From: Pseudomonas putida
GTDB lineage: Bacteria > Pseudomonadota > Gammaproteobacteria > Pseudomonadales > Pseudomonadaceae
Length of the DNA stretch: 64,000 bases
NCBI RefSeq assembly: GCF_028682475.1
Contig: NZ_JANHLE010000023.1
Span: 32,812-96,811, forward strand
Direction of reading: 5' to 3'
Positions 40,454-47,904 of the stretch are shown one piece after another. The position numbers and the translations under genes were made by a program. The notes under the pieces are model-generated. The model was not told where the DNA came from and searched no databases. It was given only the letters and a program-made list of their open reading frames with translations. Positions within the stretch are counted from its first letter, which is position 1. Each line of letters opens with the position of its first letter.

Positions 40454-40735
40454 ATGCCGCGTCCCGCCTGGTCCCTGTTTGCCTATCAATTGATCGAGCC
40501 TGACGAACAGCTTGACCTGTTCGCCTGCCAGGAGATCCGCGTCCATCTTGTGGCCCGTCAGCTGGAGCTGGGAGGCTCGGCTGACCGCACGCTTTGCGGC
40601 ACCTTGTTGCCGGCGCAGCCGCGCTGGTCGACGGTCGAGCGCGGTATCTACCGTGACCGGCGTCTGTGCTCGCTGTGCCGGGCGATTCTCGATGCCCAGC
40701 GCCGCGGCACACGGCCGGTGTGGCCTGAGCTGTAA
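40454..40735 (+). CDS. Small conserved protein with a Cys-rich tail
   Basis: A 93-residue protein; ATG at 40454 has GGAG upstream. It begins MPRPAWSLFAYQLIEPDEQLDLF and later has LCGTLLPAQPRW, then RRLCSLCRAILDAQ, that is, one Cys near residue 54 and a CxxC near 78-81. The cysteines could hold zinc, but two clusters would be needed for a site and only one CxxC is seen. There is no signal peptide. It follows tesA by 56 bases and precedes the L,D-transpeptidase gene. Function unknown. Confidence 0.68.
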   Translation: MPRPAWSLFAYQLIEPDEQLDLFACQEIRVHLVARQLELGGSADRTLCGTLLPAQPRWSTVERGIYRDRRLCSLCRAILDAQRRGTRPVWPEL

Positions 40736-40856
40736 CAGTTCGACATAGCCTTTCATCCCTTACAGTGCCTTCAGCAGCCCCGATCACTCCCGATTGTGCT
40801 GGGGGCGGTGTACAATCGTCGTCTTGACCTCACTGAATTAGCGAAGGATTTCCCGG

Positions 40857-41828
40857 ATGTTGCCGCGCTTTCCCGCCGTCACCCGTTGCCTGTCCCTGGC
40901 CGCCCTGCTGGCGGCAGGTCCTGCTGCTGCGCTGGAGTTTCCCCTGCCACCGCCCGGCGAAGATGTCATTGGTCAGGTTCAGGTGATCAAGGCCAAGTAC
41001 GAAGACACCTTTGCCGATATCGGCACGGCCAACGACCTGGGCTATCTGGAAATGATCGCCGCCAACCCGGGCGTCGACCCCTGGTTGCCAGGCGCCGGCA
41101 CCGAAATCATCCTGCCAACCCGCTTCATCCTGCCACCAGGCCCGCGCGAAGGTATCGTCATCAACCTGGCCGAGTACCGCATGTACTTCTATCCGAAAGG
41201 GCAGAATGTGGTGCACACCTATCCGCTGGGTATCGGCCGTGAAGGCTGGGGATCGCCGATCGCCAATACCAAGGTCACGGCGAAGACGCCGAACCCGACC
41301 TGGACCCCTCCCGCCTCGATCCGCAAGGAACACGCCGAAGACGGTGACATCTTGCCCGCCGTGGTACCGGCAGGCCCGGACAACCCGCTGGGCCCGTACA
41401 AGTTTACCCTCGGCGTACCGGGTTACCTGATTCACGGCTCGAACAAGAAGTTCGGTATCGGCATGCGCACTAGCCACGGTTGTTTCCGCATGTTCAACAA
41501 CAACGTGCTGGAACTGTCGAAGATGGCCCCGGTCGGTGTGCCGGTGCGTATCATCAACGAGCCGTACAAGTTCGGTCTCAGCGCTGGCAAGGTCTACCTC
41601 GAGGCGCATACGCCGCTGGACGACAAAGGCGACCCGTCGGTAGTCGACAAACACACCGCCGTGATCAATGCCTTGCTCAAGCGCGAAGACCTGGCCAACA
41701 ACCTGCGCATGAACTGGGACATGGTGCGTGACGTGGTTGCTGCGGAAGACGGCATGCCGGTGGAAATCGCTGTGCCAACCACTGGCCAGCAGCCAATGGT
41801 TTCAAGCGTACCGTTGGACATGCAGTAA
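40857..41828 (+). CDS. L,D-transpeptidase (YkuD family)
   Basis: A 323-residue exported enzyme with a signal peptide (about 1-25), a LysM-like segment (about 45-95) and the YkuD domain (about 105-240). Its active site has an HGS histidine and SHGCFRM with catalytic Cys209. The ErfK/YbiS group forms 3-3 cross-links or attaches Braun-type lipoprotein to meso-diaminopimelate. The oprI lipoprotein gene lies only about 500 bases away, and OprI ends in the lysine used for such attachment, so it is a natural partner. AGGA precedes the ATG. Confidence 0.93.
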   Translation: MLPRFPAVTRCLSLAALLAAGPAAALEFPLPPPGEDVIGQVQVIKAKYEDTFADIGTANDLGYLEMIAANPGVDPWLPGAGTEIILPTRFILPPGPREGIVINLAEYRMYFYPKGQNVVHTYPLGIGREGWGSPIANTKVTAKTPNPTWTPPASIRKEHAEDGDILPAVVPAGPDNPLGPYKFTLGVPGYLIHGSNKKFGIGMRTSHGCFRMFNNNVLELSKMAPVGVPVRIINEPYKFGLSAGKVYLEAHTPLDDKGDPSVVDKHTAVINALLKREDLANNLRMNWDMVRDVVAAEDGMPVEIAVPTTGQQPMVSSVPLDMQ

Positions 41829-41844
41829 CCCCTGGGGTTGTTTT

Positions 41845-41878
41845 AACGAGGCCTGCCATTGTGCAGGCCTCGTCGTTT
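41845..41878 (+). terminator. Terminator of the L,D-transpeptidase gene
   Basis: CGAGGCCTGC (41847-41856) and GCAGGCCTCG (41863-41872) form a perfect ten-pair stem with a six-base loop, followed by TCGTTT, 17 bases after the stop codon. The short T tail supports an intrinsic terminator. Confidence 0.75.
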
Positions 41879-41934
41879 CTGCCGGCCCATTATCGACTCG
41901 CTCTTGCACTTGATCTTCATGCACGCAAGTTCAG

Positions 41935-42190
41935 ACGCTGCGGACTGCGACTTCAGGAGGCTGAGCGTAGGTGCCTGTAGGGGCCAGTGCGTAGCACCTT
42001 CGGCGTAGCCGAAGAGCGCGAGCCGTAGACTTGGCGTAGCAAGTCGTAGGCCGCGTGGCCCCGGAAGGTGCCGTAGCGAAGGGACCCGGAGCGCAGCGTA
42101 GGGCCGGATGCAGGAGCGAGCGGTTTTGCCTACTTTTTCCAAGAAAAAAGTAGGCCGCCGTAAGGGCGGAAGGGGGTGGCTGCATCGCCG
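41935..42190. repeat. Structured long repeat, copy B
   Basis: Inverted copy of the repeat at 4600-4890. Read on the minus strand it gives CCTTCCGCCCTTACGGCGG, a longer TACTTT...AAAGTA stem (42128-42152), GGCCCTACGCTGCGCT, GGGTCCCTTCGCT, CTACG repeats with TTGC/GCCAAG arms, TTCGGCTACGCCGAAGG and CTCAGCC. Between the copies the stems are kept while loop sequences differ, as expected for conserved structure. The open frames within are artefacts. It fills the gap between the L,D-transpeptidase and oprI genes. Confidence 0.65.
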
Positions 42191-42262
42191 CATCTAATGG
42201 ATAAGCTCGAAACCACAGCTTCCCAACCCAAGGATCATAGTGTCCAGAACTCAGTGAAGAGC

Positions 42263-42296
42263 TATAAAAAAAGCCGACCCACAAGTGGGTCGGCTC
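42263..42296 (-). terminator. Intrinsic terminator of oprI
   Basis: On the minus strand, AGCCGACCCAC and GTGGGTCGGCT form a perfect stem with a short loop, followed by TTTTTTT, 24 bases after the oprI stop. This is a textbook strong terminator, fitting a very highly expressed gene. Confidence 0.92.
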
Positions 42297-42319
42297 CAAA
42301 TAAAAATCCCGAGGGATAA

Positions 42320-42571
42320 TTACTTACGGCTGGCTTTGTCCAGCATACGCAGAGCGCGCTCGTTAGCTTCGTCAGCGGTCTGTTGTGCTTTTTGAGCAGC
42401 AGCCAGAGCGTCGTCAGCTTTGCGGTAGGCTTCGTCAGCGCGAGCTTGTGCACGAGCAGCTGCGTCTTCAGTAGCGGTCAGACGAGCTTCGGTTTCTTTG
42501 GATACGCTGCTGCAACCGGTAGCCAGAACTGCGGCCAGAGCCAGAGCAGAAAATTTCAGAACGTTGTTCAT
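42320..42571 (-). CDS. oprI: Major outer-membrane lipoprotein OprI
   Basis: An 83-residue Lpp/OprI-type lipoprotein. The signal peptide ends in LATGC (Cys20 lipidated), and the mature part is one long alanine-rich helix with heptad pattern (ARLTATEDAAARAQARADEAYRKADDALAAAQKAQQTADEANERA) ending in ...KASRK. The last lysine is the site for linking to peptidoglycan. It is nearly identical to P. aeruginosa OprI. ATG at 42571 has GAAGGGG at ideal spacing; a longer frame begins before the ribosome site. A strong terminator follows. Confidence 0.97.
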   Translation of the reverse strand: MNNVLKFSALALAAVLATGCSSVSKETEARLTATEDAAARAQARADEAYRKADDALAAAQKAQQTADEANERALRMLDKASRK

Positions 42572-42638
42572 CGTGTTCCCCTTCAAGGACTTTCTATTAA
42601 ATAGCCATCTCTCAGCAAAGAGAAACTAGCCGGTGTAC

Positions 42639-42667
42639 ATAGTACCCATTACTTGTAGTAAGTAAAC
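42639..42667 (-). promoter_or_regulatory. Possible oprI promoter
   Basis: On the minus strand, GTTTAC (42662-42667) and TACTAT (42639-42644) are 17 bases apart, about 70 bases before the oprI start. The match to sigma-70 consensus is partial. An alternative pair, TTGCGC/TACAAG, overlaps upstream. The rest of the 42572-43079 region is AT-rich and holds no other gene. Confidence 0.4.
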
Positions 42668-43079
42668 TGACAGAGCGCAAGAACTGCAAAAAAATACGCC
42701 TGTCCCGGGGCCGCCACAGCCTTTGTAAAAAAACTGTGAAGGCGCCGCCGCAGCGGCTGTAATCTAGTGTAGCAAGTGTGTTTTTTTGTTGAACTAACGG
42801 TGACTTAAAGTGTCATCCAACGTCTTAGCTCTACAACATCCGGCAAGTGTTCAGGCCGCTGCCCGCTGACGGGTTCGCTGGCTGCAAGTGCACGATTTTT
42901 GCGACCAGACACCTTGAGCATTCGGGCCCAGGGCGCCTACTATTTGTACGTGCTCTTTTGCCAGAGAACGACCAGGCTGTTCTTGCTGTCCAAACGGGCA
43001 CGGGGTGGCGTAGAGGTTCCTTCGCCGGATAAACATCGGTAAGGTAGGGGTCAGATCATAAGACCCGCGAGGAGTAGTG

Positions 43080-43361
43080 ATGAGCGAGGCGTTGTCCATC
43101 CACCATGACCAGGCTGGTCATCAATTCGAGACCAGTGTGGACGGTCATCGTGCTTACCTGACCTACATGGACCTGGGTAAGCAAACCCTGGATATCTACC
43201 GCACCTTTGTTCCCAATGCGTTGCGGGGCCGGGGTATTGCCGCGGCGCTGACCGAAAAGGCGTTGCAGTATGCAGAAGACATGGGCTACACCGTGATTCC
43301 GTCATGCTCGTACGTGGAACGTTACATGGAGCGCCAGCAGCGGCACTCCACCAAGGCCTGA
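43080..43361 (+). CDS. GNAT-family N-acetyltransferase (YjdJ type)
   Basis: A 93-residue single-domain GNAT-like protein. The acetyl-CoA loop appears as NALRGRGIAAALTEKAL (about 46-62), and the strand Y..IPSCSYVERYMERQ (about 70-86) is the end of the fold. The subfamily (Acetyltransf_CG / YjdJ) is small and widespread and its target is unknown. ATG at 43080 has GAGGAG upstream; a GTG just before is less likely. A bidirectional terminator lies beyond it. Confidence 0.88.
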   Translation: MSEALSIHHDQAGHQFETSVDGHRAYLTYMDLGKQTLDIYRTFVPNALRGRGIAAALTEKALQYAEDMGYTVIPSCSYVERYMERQQRHSTKA

Positions 43362-43403
43362 GAATCGCGAAGGGCAGCCATGCTGCTGCCATTCAACGCA
43401 CAC

Positions 43404-43436
43404 ACAAAAACGCCGGGCATTGCCCGGCGTTTTTGT
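43404..43436. terminator. Bidirectional intrinsic terminator
   Basis: CGCCGGGCA and TGCCCGGCG form a perfect stem flanked by AAAAA on the left and TTTTT on the right, so it works on both strands. It separates the GNAT gene from the converging DAHP synthase gene. Confidence 0.93.
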
Positions 43437-43445
43437 ATCTGCCTG

Positions 43446-44522
43446 TCAGGCGCGGTTGCGCTTGGGCAGCACGTCCTTGAGCTTGGCGTGCATGCTGCGC
43501 AGGGTCTTCTCGGTGGCGTCCCAATCGATGCAGGCGTCGGTGATGGAGACACCGTACTGCAAGTCGTTGAGGTCCTTCGGAATCGCCTGGCAGCCCCAGT
43601 TCAAGTGGCTTTCGACCATCAGGCCGATGATCGACTGGTTGCCTTCGAGGATCTGGTTGGCGACGTTCTCCATCACCAGCGGCTGCAGGGCCGGGTCCTT
43701 GTTGGAGTTGGCGTGGCTGCAGTCGACCATGATGTTCGGCTTGATCTTGGCCTTGGCCAGCGCCTGTTCGCACAGGGCGACACTGACGGAGTCGTAGTTC
43801 GGTTTGCCGTTTCCGCCGCGCAGTACCACGTGACCGTAGGCGTTGCCTTTGGTGGTGACGATGGACACGCCGCCTTCCTGGTTGATACCGAGGAATCGGT
43901 GAGGGCTGGAGACCGACTGCAGGGCATTGATCGCCACAGTCAGGCCGCCATCGGTGCCGTTCTTGAAGCCCACTGCCGAGGACAGGCCGGAGGCCATTTC
44001 GCGGTGGGTCTGGGATTCGGTGGTGCGCGCGCCAATAGCCGACCAGCTGATCAAGTCCTGCAGGTACTGCGGGGAGATCGGGTCGAGGGCTTCGGTGGCG
44101 GTAGGCAGGCCCATTTCAGCCAGGTCCAACAGCAGTTGGCGGCCGATGTGCAAACCATCCTGAATCTTGAACGAGTCGTCCAGGTACGGATCGTTGATCA
44201 GGCCTTTCCAGCCGACCGTGGTGCGTGGCTTCTCGAAGTACACACGCATGACCAGGTACAGGGTATCGGACACTTCGGCGGCCAGGGCCTTGAGGCGTTC
44301 GGCGTACTCGTGGGCCGCTTTGATGTCGTGGATCGAGCAGGGACCGATCACCACGAACAGGCGGTGATCCTTGCCGTCGAGGATATTGCGCACCACTTCA
44401 CGGCCCGCAGTCACGGTCTTGAGCGCGGTGGCGCTCAGGGGGATTTCCTTCTTGAGCTGATCGGGGGTGATCAAGGTCTCGTTGGAGGCAACGTTTAGGT
44501 CATCGATCGGTAAATCAGCCAT
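43446..44522 (-). CDS. 3-deoxy-7-phosphoheptulonate synthase, class I
   Basis: A 358-residue DAHP synthase of the AroF/AroG/AroH type, catalysing the first step of the shikimate pathway from phosphoenolpyruvate and erythrose 4-phosphate. Conserved stretches are FVVIGPCSIHD (about 58-68), MRVYFEKPRTTVGWKGLINDP, SWSAIGARTTESQTHREMASGLS, VGFKNGTDG, RGG and MVDCSHANSNKD. The metal and substrate residues look intact. Which aromatic amino acid inhibits it is not evident from what I can see, so I leave the symbol blank. The ATG is at 44522, with a terminator past the stop. Confidence 0.95.
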   Translation of the reverse strand: MADLPIDDLNVASNETLITPDQLKKEIPLSATALKTVTAGREVVRNILDGKDHRLFVVIGPCSIHDIKAAHEYAERLKALAAEVSDTLYLVMRVYFEKPRTTVGWKGLINDPYLDDSFKIQDGLHIGRQLLLDLAEMGLPTATEALDPISPQYLQDLISWSAIGARTTESQTHREMASGLSSAVGFKNGTDGGLTVAINALQSVSSPHRFLGINQEGGVSIVTTKGNAYGHVVLRGGNGKPNYDSVSVALCEQALAKAKIKPNIMVDCSHANSNKDPALQPLVMENVANQILEGNQSIIGLMVESHLNWGCQAIPKDLNDLQYGVSITDACIDWDATEKTLRSMHAKLKDVLPKRNRA

Positions 44523-44692
44523 CGTGTTACTCGTCAGGTCACGGGTGCCGGCCGCCAGCGATCCCCGTGCGGCGGAGCAGCGAAAATTGTACGCAGCGGG
44601 GAGCCGAACCTTAGCGCGTTACACCGTGGCTCGACAATGGGTAGCGCCCGCTTTCCTGCGTGTGAAAGCCCGCTGGCGCAGGGTTTTTGCCC

Positions 44693-45139
44693 TTAAATGA
44701 GGATTTGTCGGGTATGGGTGGCCTCAAGGCTGGCTTCAGAGAATTCGCCGGCATGCAGGCTGACCCATTGCTGGGCCAGGGTATTGAGGTCGGGCGGGGT
44801 GCTTTGATCATGGGCCTGCTGCTGATAAAGGTGCTGGATCTGGCAGATCTGTTCGCTCATTCTCGCCCCGAACAGCGCTTGTTCATCAATGAAGGCGATG
44901 CCAACCCGGTAGCCATCCTGCTGCTTCTGGCACCAGGCCACATAGCCGGGGTAACGGGCTGACTCACCGAGGGAAGGGATGATCATTTCGACAGCCATGC
45001 CGCGGCGGTAGGCGCGGGGGTGGTTGCAGGCGATACCGCCCAGGCTGATAGTGTGCAGACGCTGGCGAAACAGGCTCGGCGACGGGCGCAACGCCAGTTC
45101 GACCGGAACATCGTCCGGGTGAGGCAGGAATCCACGCAT
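44693..45139 (-). CDS. PilZ-like protein with degenerate c-di-GMP motifs
   Basis: A 148-residue protein whose first 90 residues fit a PilZ beta barrel (VPVELALRPS...LHTISLGGIACNHP...VEMIIPSLG...YPGYVAWCQKQQDGYRVGIAFID). The two c-di-GMP motifs are weak: the N-terminal RxxxR is not complete (MRGFLPHP), and the D/NxSxxG element reads TISLGG. It may not bind c-di-GMP by the usual route. The C-terminal helices are unassigned. It is upstream of the DAHP synthase gene on the same strand, 170 bases away. Confidence 0.78.
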   Translation of the reverse strand: MRGFLPHPDDVPVELALRPSPSLFRQRLHTISLGGIACNHPRAYRRGMAVEMIIPSLGESARYPGYVAWCQKQQDGYRVGIAFIDEQALFGARMSEQICQIQHLYQQQAHDQSTPPDLNTLAQQWVSLHAGEFSEASLEATHTRQILI

Positions 45140-45255
45140 GATCGACTCCGTGTCGATTTTTTGACCTTGTTCGGCTCAGTATAGTGGGGGAACCTGAAGC
45201 GGTTGATTTGCGTGTAAATAAATTGAATAAAAAATGAACGGTTGAGGAGAGCAGT

Positions 45256-46230
45256 ATGCACAGCAGCAGTCCGCGTATCGGCATTATCGGCACCGGTGCC
45301 ATTGGCGGTTATTACGGCCTGATGCTCGCCAGGGCCGGGTTTGACGTGCATTTCCTCCTGCGTAGCGAGTTCGATGCGGTCCGTACTCACGGGGTGCGGG
45401 TCGAAAGTGCCGTGCACGGCACACTGCAGATGCCGGTGCAGGCCTATGCCGATGCCGCCGACATGCCGCCCTGCGACTGGCTGCTGGTGGGCGCCAAGAC
45501 CACCAGCAATGCCGAGCTGGCACCTTTGATCGCCAAGGTTGCGGCCAGTGATTGCAAAGTTCTGCTGTTGCAGAATGGTCTGGGTGTCGAACATCACTTG
45601 CGCCCGCTGTTACCTGACACTGTGCATCTGCTCGGCGGCCTGTGCTTTATCTGTGCCAACCGCGAGGCGCCTGGCGTGATTCGTCACCAGGCGCTGGGGG
45701 CGGTGCATCTGGGCTATCACAGCGGCCCTGCGGCCGATGCCGGGGCTGGTCAGCAGATTGCCGAGGCCGGAGCCGAAATGTTCCGCGCGGCCGGCATCGA
45801 CTCGCAGGTTGCGGGCAATCTGGCCCAGGCGCGTTGGCAAAAGCTGGTGTGGAATGTGCCTTACAACGGTCTGTCCGTGCTGCTCGGGGCCAGCACCACG
45901 CCCTTGATGGCTGATCCGCACAGCCGGGCATTGATCCAGGCGCTGATGGCTGAGGTGGTGGAAGGGGCTCGCAGTTGTGGCCACGAGATGCCCCAGGGCT
46001 ATGCTGAGCATCTGTTCGCAATGACGGAAAAGATGCCGGACTATTGGCCGAGCATGTACCACGACTTTGCTCAGCAGCGGCCACTGGAGCTGGCGGCGAT
46101 CTATGCCGAGCCTTTGGCGCAGGCGCGAGCAAACGGGTGCAGCCTGCCGCGCATTGAAGCGTTGTATCAGACGCTAGGGTTTATTGATCGGGCCAATCGC
46201 GGGGCAAGCCCGCTCCCACCGGTTCGGTGA
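45256..46230 (+). CDS. PanE/ApbA-like 2-dehydropantoate 2-reductase family protein
   Basis: A 324-residue NADPH-dependent ketoacid reductase. The Rossmann motif GIIGTGAIGGYYG lies at about 8-20, the catalytic lysine in RWQKLVWNVPYNGLSVL (about 195-211), and the C-terminal helix domain follows. It may reduce ketopantoate or another 2-ketoacid; Pseudomonas genomes carry several such paralogues. The last residues (NRGASPLPPVR) are encoded by a REP element, so the C-terminus looks extended by the repeat. GAGGAG precedes the ATG. Confidence 0.87.
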   Translation: MHSSSPRIGIIGTGAIGGYYGLMLARAGFDVHFLLRSEFDAVRTHGVRVESAVHGTLQMPVQAYADAADMPPCDWLLVGAKTTSNAELAPLIAKVAASDCKVLLLQNGLGVEHHLRPLLPDTVHLLGGLCFICANREAPGVIRHQALGAVHLGYHSGPAADAGAGQQIAEAGAEMFRAAGIDSQVAGNLAQARWQKLVWNVPYNGLSVLLGASTTPLMADPHSRALIQALMAEVVEGARSCGHEMPQGYAEHLFAMTEKMPDYWPSMYHDFAQQRPLELAAIYAEPLAQARANGCSLPRIEALYQTLGFIDRANRGASPLPPVR

Positions 46231-46260
46231 TCTACGGTAGGAGCGGGCTTGCCCCGCGAT
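46197..46260. repeat. Inverted pair of REP elements
   Basis: ATCGCGGGGCAAGCCCGCTCCCACC is followed at 46238-46260 by its inverted partner GGAGCGGGCTTGCCCCGCGAT. The left arm overlaps the 3' end of the PanE-like gene and contains its stop; the right arm ends just before the ribosome site of the next gene. Confidence 0.85.
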
Positions 46261-46279
46261 GGCCTTACAGGAGCAGAAC

Positions 46280-47209
46280 ATGAGCAAGACCCTCGGCGAT
46301 AAACTGGTCGTCGCCATCTCCTCGCGGGCGTTGTTCGACCTCAGCGAAAGCCATCGCCTCTACCTGGCGCAAGGGGTTGAGGCTTACCGTCAGTATCAGA
46401 TCGATCACGAGGACGAAGTGCTGGCGCCCGGTGACGCGTTCCCGCTGGTGCAAAAGCTGTTGGGCCTTAACGCCCATCTTGGCCAACCGCGGGTCGAAGT
46501 GGTGCTGGTGTCGCGCAACAGTGCCGACACCGGTCTGCGAGTATTCAACTCCATCGAGCATCACGGCCTGGGCATCTTCCGCGCCGCCTTTGTTGGCGGG
46601 CGCAGCCCGTATCCGTATCTGGCGGCCTTCGGTTGTCATCTGTTCCTGTCCACCGATCCCGATGATGTGCGCAGTGCCCTTGAGGCCGGCTTCGCCGCAG
46701 CGACCATCCTCTCCGGCGGGGCGCAGCGAGCCGCCAGCGACGAACTGCGGATCGCCTTTGACGGTGACGCCGTGCTGTTTTCCGACGAGTCAGAACGGGT
46801 CTATCAGTTGGGTGGTCTGGAGGCGTTCCAGGCCAGCGAGCGCCAGTCGGCCCGCGAACCCTTGCGAGGCGGGCCGTTCAAGCCATTCCTGGCCGCGCTG
46901 AACCTGCTGCAGAAGGAATTCCCCGAAGGCGCCTGTCCGATCCGCACGGCCTTGGTGACGGCACGTTCTGCGCCCGCGCACGAGCGGGTGATCCGCACCT
47001 TGCGCGAATGGGATATCCGTCTCGACGAGTCGCTGTTCCTCGGCGGTCTGGACAAGTCGGCGTTCCTTGAGGCCTTCGCCGCCGATGTGTTCTTCGACGA
47101 TCAGGCTGGCCATTGCGAGCGGGCGCGCAGTGTCGTCGCAACTGGCCATGTGCCGCATGGCATCAGCAACGAACCAGCCCCGGGCCAGGCCGCTGATACC
47201 GGGCGCTAG
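46280..47209 (+). CDS. Cytosolic 5'-nucleotidase
   Basis: A 309-residue protein of the 5'-nucleotidase (NT5C1-like) family. Near the N-terminus VVAISSRALFDLSE replaces the usual DxD nucleophile motif with SSRALFD, as seen in this family, and later motifs are VEVVLVSRNSADTGLRVFNSIEHHGL, FDGDAVLFSDESE and VFFDDQAGHCE. It would dephosphorylate nucleoside monophosphates in the cytoplasm. ATG at 46280 has CAGGAG upstream. It stands between a REP pair and the universal stress gene, 72 bases away. Confidence 0.87.
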   Translation: MSKTLGDKLVVAISSRALFDLSESHRLYLAQGVEAYRQYQIDHEDEVLAPGDAFPLVQKLLGLNAHLGQPRVEVVLVSRNSADTGLRVFNSIEHHGLGIFRAAFVGGRSPYPYLAAFGCHLFLSTDPDDVRSALEAGFAAATILSGGAQRAASDELRIAFDGDAVLFSDESERVYQLGGLEAFQASERQSAREPLRGGPFKPFLAALNLLQKEFPEGACPIRTALVTARSAPAHERVIRTLREWDIRLDESLFLGGLDKSAFLEAFAADVFFDDQAGHCERARSVVATGHVPHGISNEPAPGQAADTGR

Positions 47210-47281
47210 ACGGAACGGCACGACATCGGCGCGCTGCTAAGCTGTAGCTTGCCCTGCCCACGCGGCAGTCGAGGAGGTCGA

Positions 47282-47779
47282 ATGATCCGTTCCATGCTGT
47301 ATGCCACTGACCTCGGTGTCTACGCGCCTTTTGTCCTGCAGCACGCGCTGGCGTTGGCGCGCACGTTCGATGCAGAGCTCTATGTAATCCATGCCGTCGA
47401 GCCCATGGGGCAATTCGCCGAGTCGCTGCTGCAAAGCTACCTGGACGAGCAAACGCTGGACCAACTGCACAGTCAGGGGGTCAACAATGTCATGGCCAAT
47501 ATCGAGCAGCGGGTCCTGGAAAATTTTCGTGACGAGCTCGGTGAAGAAGCGGATCTGGCGCTGATCAAAGCGGTGCGGGTGCGCCAGGGCGATCCGGCCC
47601 AGGTGATACTGGAGCAGGCCCAGCGCCTGAGTGTCGATCTGCTGATTTTCGGCAGCCACAGCCAGGGCGCAGGCGTCGATATCCCCCTTGGCCGCACGGC
47701 AGTGCGGTTGTTGCAGCTGTCGCCCGTGCCCGTGTACATGGTGCCGTTGGCTCAGCACCTGGGGCGTCGGAAGGCTTAA
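47282..47779 (+). CDS. Universal stress protein (UspA family)
   Basis: A 165-residue UspA-fold protein. The N-terminal MLYATDLGVYAPFVLQHALALARTF and C-terminal DLLIFGSHSQGAGVDIPLGRTAVRLLQLSPVPVYMVP fit the family; the ATP-binding G-2x-G-9x-G(S/T) region is recognisable though not perfect. It is likely made under stress or in stationary phase. ATG at 47282 has GAGGAGGT upstream; the frame extends upstream without a start. It follows the nucleotidase gene. Confidence 0.87.
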   Translation: MIRSMLYATDLGVYAPFVLQHALALARTFDAELYVIHAVEPMGQFAESLLQSYLDEQTLDQLHSQGVNNVMANIEQRVLENFRDELGEEADLALIKAVRVRQGDPAQVILEQAQRLSVDLLIFGSHSQGAGVDIPLGRTAVRLLQLSPVPVYMVPLAQHLGRRKA

Positions 47780-47904
47780 GGCTGCCTTGTCAGTGGATTC
47801 CTACTAGACTGTTAAAATAGTTCTAGATTTATTCTTCAAACCACTAATATAGTTATAAATCGTCGCTGCTGCCGGTGACGCCCCAGCTGATTTGAGGGAT
47901 ACCT

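Noticed and set aside
41843..42299. Two minus-strand frames of 116-122 codons through repeat copy B
   Set aside because: They lie inside the repeat and between two terminators, with no ribosome site.
44467..44700. A 77-codon plus-strand frame between the DAHP synthase and PilZ-like genes
   Set aside because: It begins antisense to the DAHP synthase N-terminus, has no ribosome site and crosses that gene's promoter region.
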